A DNA stretch of 64,000 nucleotides from Roseibium litorale (GCF_014842915.1 NZ_JACYXI010000003.1:248001-312000), one strand, 5' to 3'. Shown: positions 25,240-34,345, counted from the stretch's first letter. The notes: generated by a model not told the origin, from the letters alone. Program-made: numbers and translations.

Positions 25240-26133
25240 ATGAGCATGCGCGTTGCAACTTTCGGCCAGACCTCCACCGTTCTTCAAAATGCAATGAAGA
25301 CCCAGGCGCGGCTTGCGGAAAAGCAGGTGCAGGAGTCCACCGGTCTGATTTCGACCGACTATGGCGGGCTGGGCAGTTCTGCTGGCGTGGTCGCCAGCCT
25401 GGAAGTCTCCGCAGCACGCACAGAAGCCTCCATCTCGACGGCGGAGCAGGCTCTCTCCCGGATCGAGATGATCTACGACGCCCTCGGTTCCATGAGTGAC
25501 CTCATGACCGATCTTCGCTCTCAGCTTTCGGCGGCTTCCGTCAACACCGACACTACGCTTCAGGCGACTGCCGAAGCAATGCTTGAAGAACTGACCTCCC
25601 TGCTCAACACCCAGTATGAAGGCCGTTACCTTTTTGCGGGCGCAGAGACAGAAACCAAACCTGTCGATATCTCGGGCCTCTCCACAACTGATCTGACCAC
25701 GGAAGACACGAGCTACTATCAGGGCGACGATTATGTGCAGTCGGTCCGCCTCAGCAGCGACCGATCCCTCGATTACGGCATTACGGCCGACAACACCGCC
25801 TTCGAGACAGCCATCCGGACCCTGTCCTATCTGGCAACCGCAACGGATCTGACCTCCGAAGATCTTTCGGCTGCTTCAGAGATGCTGGTGGATGCACAGG
25901 ATCAGATCCTGGCTCTGCAGAGTATCACCGGCATCAAGGCTTCGACCCTTGAAACTTATATCAGCGACCAGGAGGACTATCTGGCAACCGTGACCGACCT
26001 GGCCACCACTCTGGCCTCGGTCGATATCGCCGTCGTTGCCGTCGAAGCTGCAAACTACAAGACCCAGCTTGAGGCCAGCTACTCGGCGCTTGGCACGATG
26101 ACAAGCCTCAGCGTGCTCGACTATCTCAGATAG
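25240..26133 (+). CDS. flgL: flagellar hook-associated protein 3 FlgL
   Basis: This is a 297-residue FlgL of the flagellin superfamily. It has N-terminal helices (MKTQARLAEKQVQESTGLIS), a beta-rich middle with YEGRYLFAGAETETKPVDIS (the family G.YlFaG signature) and a C-terminal helix ending SALGTMTSLSVLDYLR. With FlgK it forms the hook-filament junction. AAGGAG lies 8 bases before the ATG at 25240; a TTG six bases upstream is less likely. This is the last gene of the distal operon, and no clear terminator follows before the IS remnant. Confidence 0.92.
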   Translation: MSMRVATFGQTSTVLQNAMKTQARLAEKQVQESTGLISTDYGGLGSSAGVVASLEVSAARTEASISTAEQALSRIEMIYDALGSMSDLMTDLRSQLSAASVNTDTTLQATAEAMLEELTSLLNTQYEGRYLFAGAETETKPVDISGLSTTDLTTEDTSYYQGDDYVQSVRLSSDRSLDYGITADNTAFETAIRTLSYLATATDLTSEDLSAASEMLVDAQDQILALQSITGIKASTLETYISDQEDYLATVTDLATTLASVDIAVVAVEAANYKTQLEASYSALGTMTSLSVLDYLR

Positions 26134-26234
26134 GCCGGGTGAAACGTGGCCTGCTGCCAGAGACCCCACCTTGTGTGAAGCCGGTTCTATATGGCAACCA
26201 AAACGACGAGCAAATCCCTTCCTGATGCTCCTGT

Positions 26235-27130
26235 CCGCGTGGTTAAATCGTGACGGAGAATGAAGCGGAACATCCTGTCCCGTGGGGGGCAATATCTTCG
26301 ATTGCCGACAAGACCGGCGGCTTGGTGAGAACGTTTCATGAGTTGCTAAAGAGGGCCGGGGCCGGCAGCGGCAAACGCGCGGGTCTGCCGAGTGATGCCG
26401 CCGGGAGGACGGACGCATCGGAGCAGGAGAACCGTGAGCTTCGTCAGGCGAACGGGATCTTGCGCAAGGCGTCTGCTGATTTTGTCCAGGTGGAGCGAGC
26501 CTGAAAGTTTGGCGCCTGCTGAAGCGATAATATCCTTCATTTATGAGCACCGCTCCGTGCTCGGTCCCGAGCTGATCTGCAGGCCGCTGCCGATTGCCCA
26601 ATCGGCTTATTATGAGAACATAGCCAAGCGGGTGGATAGGGATCGTCTGCCGATCCGCGCTTGCCGCGATGCTGCTCTGAAGATCGAGATACACCCGGGT
26701 ATTCAAAGAGAACTTCCAGGTCTGCGGCATGCGGAAAGTCTTGCGTCATTGGAGCGGGAAGGCTTTGAGATTGCCCGCTGCGCCGTCGCCCGGTTTACGA
26801 GGTCGATGGGGTTGCGGTGCGTCATTCGCGGCAAACCGGCCAAAACGACATCCCCGGACGAGTCAGCATTCGGTTCAGTCGACCGTGATAACCGGCATTT
26901 CAAGGCACCGGCGCTGAACAGGCCTGGGTTCCGGATTTCACCTAAGTGGCTGCCTGGCAGGGGCTAGTCTATGTTACCGCTCGAGATTGGGCTCTAACCA
27001 ATAACGCCTTCGATGACCCGCTCATCGACGCATTTGCCCGGCGTATTGCCAGCTTGCGGGCACGCCGTACAGGGCATGCCACCTTTGCTTTCGATGCCTT
27101 GGAACAAGCGCTCCATGATCGGCATTCCGT
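26235..27130 (+). mobile_element. degenerate IS3-family insertion sequence remnant
   Basis: The first part (26250-26504) encodes the end of an IS3 OrfA, with the leucine-zipper pattern ENRELRQANGILRKASADF. The following ~620 bases hold pieces of OrfB in several frames separated by stops. These include a helical domain (about 26510-26650), EGFEIARCAVARF and GLRCVIRGKPAKTT (about 26755-26850), the catalytic-core sequence PDFTYVAAWQGLVYV (about 26930-26975) and DALEQALHDRHS (about 27090-27130). The start of OrfA and the C-terminal DDE region are missing. It is clearly inactive. It marks a past insertion directly behind the flagellar distal module. Confidence 0.82.
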
Positions 27131-27244
27131 TCATGGCAGCGGGCAGGGCAAGTGCCTGATCAGAGACCTTGGCGGCAGACTGTTGCGGAGAGTTGTGTAA
27201 CACTTTCCGTTTTTTGGGAGGTGCCGATGCCGTATACGAGGTTG

Positions 27245-27285
27245 TAACCTATGTCTCCGGCACAAACAGTTACCTATGTCTCCGG
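27245..27285. repeat. tandem CCTATGTCTCCGG repeats, IS-end-like
   Basis: CCTATGTCTCCGG occurs at 27248-27260 and again at 27273-27285, in the same direction 25 bases apart, each preceded by (T/A)A. Similar motifs occur at the ends of IS481-type elements, so this may be a leftover of such an end. That link is from memory and unsure. Confidence 0.5.
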
Positions 27286-27301
27286 ACCGGACAGGAAAAT
27301 T

Positions 27302-27378
27302 TGGTAGCGGAGGAGGGACTCGAACCCCCGACACGCGGATTATGATTCCGCTGCTCTAACCGGCTGAGCTACTCCGCC
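27302..27378 (-). tRNA. tRNA-Met (CAU), elongator type
   Basis: The 77-base cloverleaf on the minus strand begins GGCGGAGTAGCTCAG and ends with an encoded ACCA. The acceptor stem GGCGGAG/CTCCGCT contains one G-U pair. The anticodon stem GCGGA/TCCGC encloses the loop ATCATAA, giving anticodon CAU. The T-arm GGGGGTTCGAGTCCC is normal. The body resembles alphaproteobacterial elongator tRNA-Met; tRNA-Ile2 (lysidine-modified CAU) cannot be fully excluded. Its 3' end faces the IS remnants. Confidence 0.93.
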
Positions 27379-27571
27379 ATCCGTCGCCGTTTGCGGCGGG
27401 CGCCGCTGCGAATGTGGGGTGCTTATAGTGAGGGAATGGGCACGCTGTCAAGCGGCGGTGGATATGGTTTTCAACAATTGCGGCAAGTGTTTGAAAACAG
27501 CGGCGGCCTGTGGAAATTGTGCCTGGGGTTGCCTGGAATTGGGGTGGTTTTTTGTCTGCGGAAGGCAAAGA

Positions 27572-28210
27572 ATGCCTCCCTCAGACATGAAACCCAGAGA
27601 TCCTAGCCGCCGAAAGAAACCCCCGATGCGCAAACAGATTTCCGACGCAGCCCGTCTTCGCGTTACACTGCTTGATCTCGACCCGGCTCCGTGGCGGATT
27701 ATCGAGGTTCCGCTGTCCATGACGTTCAAGGGGCTGCATGAGGCCATTCAGGCAGCGTTCTTGTGGTTCGATTGCCATCTCTGGGAGTTTGATGTTGCCG
27801 ACCGGTGCTACAGCCTTCCGCTTGACGGCGATCAGGGTCTTGAAAGGACCTATAATGCCAGCACGGCACGTCTGACCAAGCTGCGGGACAGCGGCATTTC
27901 CGAGTTCCTGTACATCTACGATATGGGGGACAACTGGGAGCACCACGTCGAGGTCCTGGACTTGTTCGATATGCCGGCAGGCGCCCGTTTGCCTGCGTTC
28001 ATCGACGGAAAATGGAGGCGGCCTCCCGAGGATGTGGGTGGCGTTCCAGGTTTCGAAATGTTTCTAGAGGCGATGGCCGATCCGAAGCATGAGGACCATG
28101 ATGATCTTTTCGACTGGTACGGAAAGCCGTTCGATGCGCAGGATATCGAGCCAGAAATCGTGAAGGTCCAAATGGGCCGCCTCGCCAGCATGCGCAGACC
28201 AAAAAAATAG
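27572..28210 (+). CDS. plasmid pRiA4b ORF-3 family protein
   Basis: This 212-residue protein of the pRiA4b ORF-3 family shows the family core: VTLLDLDPAPWRIIEVP at the start (family L...PpiWR...vp), FKGLHEAIQAAFLWFDCHLW (family L...I...f.W...H...F) and FLYIYDMGDNWEHHVEV (family f.Y.YDfGD.W.H.i). The function of the family is not known; it is common on plasmids and islands. I chose ATG 27572 because GGAAGG lies 6 bases before it; ATG 27626 is an alternative. It stands close behind tRNA-Met and IS debris, in keeping with an accessory origin. Confidence 0.85.
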   Translation: MPPSDMKPRDPSRRKKPPMRKQISDAARLRVTLLDLDPAPWRIIEVPLSMTFKGLHEAIQAAFLWFDCHLWEFDVADRCYSLPLDGDQGLERTYNASTARLTKLRDSGISEFLYIYDMGDNWEHHVEVLDLFDMPAGARLPAFIDGKWRRPPEDVGGVPGFEMFLEAMADPKHEDHDDLFDWYGKPFDAQDIEPEIVKVQMGRLASMRRPKK

Positions 28211-28305
28211 GCCATGCCCGCATCGGACACTTGAGCCCGTGTCCTAAACATAGCGGATCGCTTAGGCAATATGCGCAAATGGAGGCGGGCGACGCAGGAG
28301 GCGCT

Positions 28306-29025
28306 TCAGTCCCCCGGCGTCCCACCCGCCTTGCGGAAGCTCATCAGGGTGAACAGGCCGAAGGGAGAGAGCGTTTCCTCATCCTCCAGCACCATGGACG
28401 TGTGTCGCAGGACGCGTGACTTCGGGAATTCCGGATTCCAGCCCAGACGGTCCGCGTAGCGCTTCAACCCGCGCTCGACCATGGCGCGAGGTCCGTGGGC
28501 GGCCGAGAAGTGATTGACCAGAATAACTGTCCCGCCCGGCTTCGTGACGCGTTCCAGCTCTCGCAGAACCCTGGCAGGGTCCGGCACGACAGGCATCACA
28601 TACATGGCAACAGTGATGTCGAAATGATCGTCCGGAAAGGAGAGGTTGCCGGCGTCCATGCAGATGAGGCCGGCGATGTTGCCAAGATCCGCTGACCGGA
28701 TTCTAGCCCTCTCCAGCATAGCTTCGCTGAGGTCGATGCCGGTAACTGTCAGGTGTTTGCCATAGTGAGGCAGGGACATGCCGGTGCCGATCCCGGCCTC
28801 CAGCACATGTCCTTCAAGGGCGTTGATACGCTTGACCGCCGCATGGCGGCCCCAATAGAGCGGGGCCCGGAAGACCATGTCGTAGTAGGGTGCCCAGCGG
28901 GCATAGGCCGTCTGGACAGCCGTCTCATCCAGATGCCTGGCTTCCCGTGAGATCCTGTTCCAGCGCCGTTGCAGCCACAGTTTCAGTTTGCGCAGGCGGT
29001 CCGGAAGGGTCTCACTCGAAGTCAT
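28306..29025 (-). CDS. class I SAM-dependent methyltransferase, PmtA/UbiE-like
   Basis: This 239-residue methyltransferase has motif [16 protein letters not shown] (~75-89), an acidic residue after strand 2 (GIDLSEAML, ~98), motif II region [20 protein letters not shown] and motif [15 protein letters not shown]. The [12 protein letters not shown] start and the GxGTGxSLPxY form resemble Rhodobacter-type phosphatidylethanolamine N-methyltransferase (PmtA), which makes phosphatidylcholine. UbiE-like quinone methylation is the alternative. The ATG overlaps the mnmA stop by 4 bases (ATGA), so the two are co-translated. The specific substrate is a likely but unproven call. Confidence 0.75.
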   Translation of the reverse strand: MTSSETLPDRLRKLKLWLQRRWNRISREARHLDETAVQTAYARWAPYYDMVFRAPLYWGRHAAVKRINALEGHVLEAGIGTGMSLPHYGKHLTVTGIDLSEAMLERARIRSADLGNIAGLICMDAGNLSFPDDHFDITVAMYVMPVVPDPARVLRELERVTKPGGTVILVNHFSAAHGPRAMVERGLKRYADRLGWNPEFPKSRVLRHTSMVLEDEETLSPFGLFTLMSFRKAGGTPGD

Positions 29026-30194
29026 GCAGTTGCTGCCTTTTCAGGTTGCGTGTCTATGGTCCAGGTGCCAGCTCTTTCTGCCCTGGCAATCCAGCCGCCG
29101 CCCAGAACCCGTGCCTCGTCTCCATCGCTGTCGAAGAACACGCAGGCCTGGCCTGGCGCAACGCCGGTTTCGCCTGACACCAGATCGACGCTGACCTTGC
29201 CGTTTTCAACGCGCAGGCGGGCCGGTGCGGGCGGGCGAGTGGAGCGCACCTTGGCAAAAATGTCTAGATCACATCCTTCATCCAGAGGCATGTCACCGAT
29301 CCAGTTCAGTTCGCGCAGATAGATTCGGCGGGTTGCCAGCGCCTCGCGCGGGCCAACGAGAACCCGTCGGGTATCCGCATCAAGCCGCACAACGTAAAGC
29401 GGTTCGCCGGTGGCAACGCCAATGCCCCGGCGCTGGCCAATAGTGAAATGGATGATGCCGTCATGGTGGCCGAGCACGCGGCCGTCGATGTGGATAATCT
29501 CTCCTGGCTCCGCCGCATTGGGCCGGAGCTTCTTGATCACCTCGGCATAATTGCCGTCCGGGACGAAGCAGATGTCCTGACTGTCGGGCTTATCGGCAAT
29601 TGAAAGGCCGAACTCCCGCGCGAGCTCCCGCACTTCTGCCTTGGGCATGCCGCCGAGAGGGAAGCGGATGAAGTCCAGCTGTTCCTGGGTGGTTGCAAAG
29701 AGGAAGTAGCTCTGGTCCCTGTCCAGATCGGACGGGCGGAACATGGCGCGCTTGTTGCCCTGAATGGCGGTGCGGACATAGTGGCCGGTGGCGAGCACAT
29801 CCGCTCCCAGATCCTTGGCGGTCTTCAAGAGGTCCTGGAACTTGACCGTCTGATTGCAGGATACACAGGGAACCGGGGTTTCACCGGCGATGTAGCTGTC
29901 GGCAAACCGGTCCATCACCGCTTCCTTGAAGCGGCTTTCATAGTCCAGGACATAATGAGGAATGCCTATCTTTTCGGCGGCCCGGCGGGCGTCATGAATA
30001 TCCTGTCCCGCGCAGCAGGCCTTCGCCTTGCTGACCATGGCGCCATGGTCATAGAGCTGAAGGGTGACGCCGATCACATCGTAGCCTTGCTGTTTCATCA
30101 GCGCGGCAACGACGGAACTGTCAACGCCGCCGGACATGGCGACGACAACACGTGTGTCTTCAGGGCGGCCGGGAAGATCCAGGCTGTTCAGCAT
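29022..30194 (-). CDS. mnmA: tRNA-specific 2-thiouridylase MnmA
   Basis: This 390-residue enzyme places sulfur at position 2 of U34 in tRNA Lys, Glu and Gln. The N-terminal PP-loop motif is [15 protein letters not shown] (~19-33). The catalytic cysteines lie in [14 protein letters not shown] (~107-120) and around residue ~205 ([11 protein letters not shown]). The [20 protein letters not shown] segment and the [10 protein letters not shown] motif are family signatures, and a C-terminal beta-barrel completes the protein. The length is normal. The downstream methyltransferase gene overlaps its stop. Confidence 0.95.
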   Translation of the reverse strand: MLNSLDLPGRPEDTRVVVAMSGGVDSSVVAALMKQQGYDVIGVTLQLYDHGAMVSKAKACCAGQDIHDARRAAEKIGIPHYVLDYESRFKEAVMDRFADSYIAGETPVPCVSCNQTVKFQDLLKTAKDLGADVLATGHYVRTAIQGNKRAMFRPSDLDRDQSYFLFATTQEQLDFIRFPLGGMPKAEVRELAREFGLSIADKPDSQDICFVPDGNYAEVIKKLRPNAAEPGEIIHIDGRVLGHHDGIIHFTIGQRRGIGVATGEPLYVVRLDADTRRVLVGPREALATRRIYLRELNWIGDMPLDEGCDLDIFAKVRSTRPPAPARLRVENGKVSVDLVSGETGVAPGQACVFFDSDGDEARVLGGGWIARAERAGTWTIDTQPEKAATA

Positions 30195-30461
30195 TACATT
30201 TCACCAAGGTATTCGGGCCGCAGGGATGCGCGTTGGCCGCGGCGATCGCCTTATTTGCAGTCCCGGCCAGTCCGGTCCGGCGGCAGAAGGGTTTCAGTTG
30301 GGGCGCACTATACAGAAATGGGTGCGGCAAGCCAATTGCGCCAGCTGCATACCCGGCAAGCTTTGCCGGGGGTGGGAAAACGCTGCCGGTCCGGGCGGGG
30401 AGGGCGATCCCTTTGATCTGAATAAGTGTCTGAAAAATATGAGTTTAGATTATTATTTGCT

Positions 30462-30478
30462 CTGGCGTACTGCTTGCA
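30462..30478 (+). promoter_or_regulatory. sigma-54 promoter upstream of fliK
   Basis: CTGGC (30462-30466), 7 bases, then TTGCA (30474-30478). The GG and GC are separated by exactly 10 bases, as sigma-54 requires. Transcription would begin near 30489, 42 bases before the ATG at 30531. FlbD, a sigma-54 activator, is encoded 8 kb downstream. The ~335 bases between mnmA and fliK hold nothing else that I can identify. Confidence 0.6.
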
Positions 30479-30530
30479 TCTGATTGTCCGAGTTGGTCTG
30501 TCCGGGTCTGCCGGGCTGGAAAATGCGGAA

Positions 30531-33023
30531 ATGGGGGCACCCTTGCTGCCAGTTGGTCTCTACACTGAAGTCTCCTCGAATGCCCTGTCTGCTGGGCAGG
30601 GTGCAGCAGCAAGTTCGCCTGCAAGTGCGCTTGACGCGTTTTCGCAGGTGCTCGCCAATCTCTCCGGTGATGGTGAGGCCGCCGGTGAGGATCTGGGGAC
30701 TGCGACGGTTCCTCCGTCGTCCTTGGCGGCAAAGGTAAAAGTTACTGGCCCTCAGATGGCCAATGCCGCTTTGCCGGACCTTTCTTCTTTGGATGGGTTA
30801 GATTCAGGCGCACAGATCCAGCTGCCAGTTCTGAACGGCGCTGGGCCGGATGAATTGCAGCTTGATGCTGATGCGCCAGTGGCTGGCTTGACCGGTGGGT
30901 TGGACGCCGAAGGTCCTGCTGAGTTTGAGTTGCCGGCTGATGATGCGGATGAGGCGGCCGATGATCCCGGCATGCCGGATGCGCTGGCAATGATTCAGCC
31001 GGTTCCCGTTCCGCCTGCGCCAGTTTCTGCCTTTGCAGAAGTGGCGGTTGATGCGGAAGCTGGTTTGACCGCGGGTGCGGTTGATGCTGGCGCGGAGCTT
31101 GCCTCCGATGCTCCAGCGCAAGGTGCGGGGCCGCAGTCCGGGGCGGGGGAGGAGATCTCTGCCCTGACGCCTCAGGCTGGCATGCCGGTTCAGCCGCAGG
31201 CTGAAGTGCCGGGCGCGCCGCAGCTGTCCATGCCTTCTGCTCCGGTGCCGCAGCCTGGTGTGCCGCAAGCATCGATCTCGTCAGCGCTGGAGCAGCAATT
31301 CGCCACGGTTGAGGCTCCAAGTCTTTCCGCAACTGCTTCGATGGGGGCAGCGCAACTGATTGATCTTGCTGCAGATGTCCTTCCGGCTGATGCTGATGTC
31401 GAAGCGCTGGCGGGAACAGCGAAGGCGCAGGTCGCGGTACAGGTGCCGTCCAGCGCTCCTGTCTCATCACCCTCTTCTGAGCCGCCTGCTCGTTCTATAC
31501 CTGTCGAGGGCGGGAATGCTATTGCCGCAGCTCCCATGACGGAGGATGAGCAAGCTGACGTCAGGACCCCAGCTATCGGCAAGGCTGACGCGTTTCCTGC
31601 TCAGGCGCAGGCCGTTGGTTTTCGTGATCTGCCGGCTGTGGCGGTTGCAAATTCGAACGCTGCGGTGAACACGAATACTCCGGTTGCCGCAGGGCTTGAT
31701 GCGGATCAGGCCGTTGCTGCCGGGGTGCGTGACCGGATGACCGGTGTTGTTCCTGCCGCGGAAGCTGGCAAGGGGAATGTTCAGACTGCCTTGAACGAGG
31801 GGGCGTCCGGAGCACCTGTCCTGACAGAAGATGAGGGTGTAGTCGTGACGCCGGTCAAGGCGCCGGGGAAGCGCTGGCTGTCGGAGTTGCCTGAACTCGC
31901 CCGTTCCGCACAGTCCGTTCGATCTCAAGCTCCCGCCACGCCTCAGGTGGCCGCGCCTCAGCCTGCCGCTCAGCCCGACCCTGTCCTTTTGGCCGATCTG
32001 GATGGCGGCGAAAGCTTGAAGACAGGTGAAACGTTGCGGACGGCAGTCGGCCAGAGTGTCCCTGATGCAGGGGAAACAGTTCTCTCCTTTGTGAAGACCT
32101 CGCCTCAGACGGCATCTACCGCCTCGTTGGCTCAGGCCGCAGCAGGTGCGCAGGGTTCCAAACCGGGGCAAGGGGCTGCAAAGGCAGGTGAGAACCTTGC
32201 CGCAACAGCGCAGCCCGTTTTGGGCAATTCAGCCGCTACGGCAGATGAGGGTGCCCTTCCTGTTTCGGCCACCGATGCGCTTGCTGATGGTGGTGATTTG
32301 CCATCAGCGCTTTCCCCCAAGCCGCAGGTGGCTGGTCAGGACGCTGCGGTTCCCGGTGCGCCGGTGACAGCAGGCACGCAGAAGAGCGACGCAGCGGCCA
32401 AGTCTGATGCAGCGGGTCCGGCCGCCATGGCTGCAGCTGGAGCTGCCGTTCTAACAGAGGACGACAGCACGTCCGGCACGGACGGTTTGACAATGGATGG
32501 CGAGTTCGCCACCCAGCTGCGCACCACGAACCAGCATCTTGCCCGGATGGATGCTGCAACGGCACAGGCCCAGACGCAGGCCCATTCCCAAACGGGGCAG
32601 GCCGCCTCCCAGATTGCCTCTGCCATGGCGCGCACGCTCAGCAATGGTGACACCAAGTTCCAGATGCGGCTGGATCCGCCGGAGCTTGGCCGTGTCGAAG
32701 TGCATATGAAGGTTGCCAAGGACGGTAGTGTTCAAGCCCATATGATTGTTGATAGCCCTGAAACCCTGGACATGTTCATGCGGGATCAGCGCGGCCTTGA
32801 GCGGGCATTGGCAAATGCCGGGCTGAACACGGATTCCAGCAGTCTTCAGTTCTCACTTCGTGATGATGGCGGCCAGGGGTTTGCCTCTTCGCAGGACAAT
32901 GGATCCGGTGGTGGCCACTCAGACCGGTCTTCATCTTCGCAGGAATCGGATGATGCAGTCAGTGAGCCACTGGCCGGAAACTATGCACGACGTAACCAGT
33001 CCGGTCTCGACGTCCGGGTTTAA
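30531..33023 (+). CDS. fliK: flagellar hook-length control protein FliK
   Basis: This 830-residue protein has the FliK layout. A very long Ala/Pro/Gln/Gly-rich, probably unfolded N-terminal part takes up most of the length. It is followed by a conserved C-terminal Flg_hook domain (~690-800) with KFQMRLDPPELGRVEVHMKV, DGSVQAHMIVDSPETLDMFM and RGLERALANAGL. The tail is Gly/Ser/Asp-rich. FliK measures hook length and switches the export gate to filament substrates. It is longer than the common 400-600 residues. I place the start at 30531 because the sigma-54 promoter lies between this ATG and the more upstream GTG. flgD (second copy) follows 33 bases later. Confidence 0.9.
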   Translation: MGAPLLPVGLYTEVSSNALSAGQGAAASSPASALDAFSQVLANLSGDGEAAGEDLGTATVPPSSLAAKVKVTGPQMANAALPDLSSLDGLDSGAQIQLPVLNGAGPDELQLDADAPVAGLTGGLDAEGPAEFELPADDADEAADDPGMPDALAMIQPVPVPPAPVSAFAEVAVDAEAGLTAGAVDAGAELASDAPAQGAGPQSGAGEEISALTPQAGMPVQPQAEVPGAPQLSMPSAPVPQPGVPQASISSALEQQFATVEAPSLSATASMGAAQLIDLAADVLPADADVEALAGTAKAQVAVQVPSSAPVSSPSSEPPARSIPVEGGNAIAAAPMTEDEQADVRTPAIGKADAFPAQAQAVGFRDLPAVAVANSNAAVNTNTPVAAGLDADQAVAAGVRDRMTGVVPAAEAGKGNVQTALNEGASGAPVLTEDEGVVVTPVKAPGKRWLSELPELARSAQSVRSQAPATPQVAAPQPAAQPDPVLLADLDGGESLKTGETLRTAVGQSVPDAGETVLSFVKTSPQTASTASLAQAAAGAQGSKPGQGAAKAGENLAATAQPVLGNSAATADEGALPVSATDALADGGDLPSALSPKPQVAGQDAAVPGAPVTAGTQKSDAAAKSDAAGPAAMAAAGAAVLTEDDSTSGTDGLTMDGEFATQLRTTNQHLARMDAATAQAQTQAHSQTGQAASQIASAMARTLSNGDTKFQMRLDPPELGRVEVHMKVAKDGSVQAHMIVDSPETLDMFMRDQRGLERALANAGLNTDSSSLQFSLRDDGGQGFASSQDNGSGGGHSDRSSSSQESDDAVSEPLAGNYARRNQSGLDVRV

Positions 33024-33056
33024 GGCAGGCTTTGGCCTAGTCAAGGAGTTGACCTC

Positions 33057-33713
33057 ATGAGCACCGTATCAGGTACTTCAGCGTCTTCGGGCTCAAAGAG
33101 CAGCGTTGCTTCGAACGCTTTGAGCGGGAATTACGAGCTGTTTTTGACATTGCTGACGACACAGATCCAGAATCAAGATCCGCTGGATCCCCTGGATTCC
33201 GCAGAGTACACGAACCAGTTGGTGCAATACTCTTCCGTCGAGCAATCCATTCAGACCAACCAGTATCTGGAGACGCTGGTATCAGCGATGGAATCCAGCC
33301 GCGCCTCAAGCTATGTAAGCTATCTTGGTGCGGAGGTCACTGCATCCGGAAGCACCACCATGCTTGAGGACAGTGTTGCGAGCTGGGATTACTCCATCCA
33401 GGACGATGCCGAAGGCACCGTGGAAATCCGGAATGCGTCTGGAGCATTGATATTCAGCGATGATCTGAATCTTGCGAAGGGAAGCAACACCTACTACTGG
33501 GATGGCATTTCCAACAGCGGAACGAATTCCGATGATGGCGCCTATACAATCACCTTTAAAATGAAAGACAAGCAGGGGCAGAGCGAGCCGGTCTCTACTG
33601 AGATCTCCGGAGTGGTGGACGAAGTAGATCTTTCCTCAGGGGATGCAATTCTGAAGATCGGCACTCTCCGGGTTCCGGTCAGCTCCGTTCTTACGGTTAG
33701 CCGGGCAACTTAA
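33057..33713 (+). CDS. flgD: flagellar hook assembly protein FlgD, second copy
   Basis: This is a 218-residue FlgD with the N-terminal signature NYELFLTLLTTQIQNQDPLD (~21-40), followed by EYTNQLVQYSSVEQSIQTN, the Ig-like domain (GTVEIRNASGALIFSDDL; DGAYTITFKMKDKQGQ) and the end ILKIGTLRVPVSSVL. It shares the FlgD core with the protein at 21112-21783 but lacks the long Ser/Thr head and is clearly divergent, so this is not a recent duplication. It follows fliK and shares its sigma-54 promoter. The neighbouring basal-body genes make it the more likely partner of the conserved system. AAGGAG precedes the ATG. Confidence 0.9.
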   Translation: MSTVSGTSASSGSKSSVASNALSGNYELFLTLLTTQIQNQDPLDPLDSAEYTNQLVQYSSVEQSIQTNQYLETLVSAMESSRASSYVSYLGAEVTASGSTTMLEDSVASWDYSIQDDAEGTVEIRNASGALIFSDDLNLAKGSNTYYWDGISNSGTNSDDGAYTITFKMKDKQGQSEPVSTEISGVVDEVDLSSGDAILKIGTLRVPVSSVLTVSRAT

Positions 33714-33771
33714 CAGTTTGCGTTCGGGAAAGAATCCAAGCGTTTGTAAAAATTAGTAGTTCGGATTTAAG

Positions 33772-33802
33772 CGGCATCCACGGGCAACTGGGGTGCCGTT
33801 TT
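33772..33802 (+). terminator. probable terminator after the second flgD
   Basis: CGGCATCC (33772-33779) pairs with GGGTGCCG (33791-33798), one G-U pair included, across an 11-base loop. TTTT follows (33799-33802). Confidence 0.6.
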
Positions 33803-33883
33803 GCATTTTGCCAGCCAGTCTGCACATAGTTAACAGAAGTCAGTTCAATAGTTACAAATTTAGGCAAGTTGAAGTGGTTTTTC

Positions 33884-33898
33884 TTAAATATCATTTAG
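33884..33898 (+). promoter_or_regulatory. CtrA-like box upstream of sciP
   Basis: TTAA-N7-TTAG (33884-33898), one mismatch from TTAA-N7-TTAA. It lies about 110 bases before the sciP start in an AT-rich leader. The intergenic region 33803-34007 holds nothing else that I can name. Confidence 0.4.
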
Positions 33899-34007
33899 AG
33901 ATTCGAGATTTTATAGTTAATAATCCGTCTACGGGTGCTTAGGTAAATTTTAAACAGCTGGCTGTACTCTCAAAATCAACCTTGGTCATGGTTTGTGTGA
34001 GAGTACA

Positions 34008-34283
34008 ATGACCGAACAAATTCGTTCGCGTGTAAAATATGTCATCGGGCCCGATGGGAGTCCTCTAACAATCGCGGATCTTCCGCCGACTTCAACGAAG
34101 CGGTGGGTGATACGGCGGAAGGCAGAGGTGGTTGCCGCAGTGCGCGGTGGTCTCCTTTCCCTGGAAGAGGCCTGTCAGCGGTATACTCTGACGGTTGAGG
34201 AATTCCTCTCTTGGCAGAGTTCCATAGAAAAGCATGGGCTTGCGGGTCTTCGGGCGACGCGAATCCAGCAGTACCGGAACTGA
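34008..34283 (+). CDS. sciP: SciP/DUF1153 family small CtrA-inhibitory protein
   Basis: This 91-residue protein matches DUF1153/SciP almost end to end. The start is MTEQIRSRVKYVIGPDGSPL, then RRKAEVVAAVRGGLLSLEEA with a helix-turn-helix (LLSLEEACQRYTLTVEEFLSW) and the end RATRIQQYRN. In Caulobacter, SciP binds CtrA or nearby DNA (GTCGG-type sites) and blocks CtrA-activated promoters in newborn cells. I chose the ATG at 34008, not the upstream TTG, because it gives the family's usual start. It lies between the fliK-flgD unit and the CtrA-boxed fliF operon, and a strong terminator follows. Confidence 0.92.
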   Translation: MTEQIRSRVKYVIGPDGSPLTIADLPPTSTKRWVIRRKAEVVAAVRGGLLSLEEACQRYTLTVEEFLSWQSSIEKHGLAGLRATRIQQYRN

Positions 34284-34345
34284 TTTCCGTTCTGGTCTGA
34301 CAAGGCGAAAGAACACGTTAATTCCGGAAACGGGATGCTGAAACA

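Noticed and set aside
30742..32741. Several long frames antisense to fliK
   Set aside because: They arise from the GC-rich, Ala/Pro-rich coding bias of fliK; none has a recognisable domain or a ribosome-binding site.
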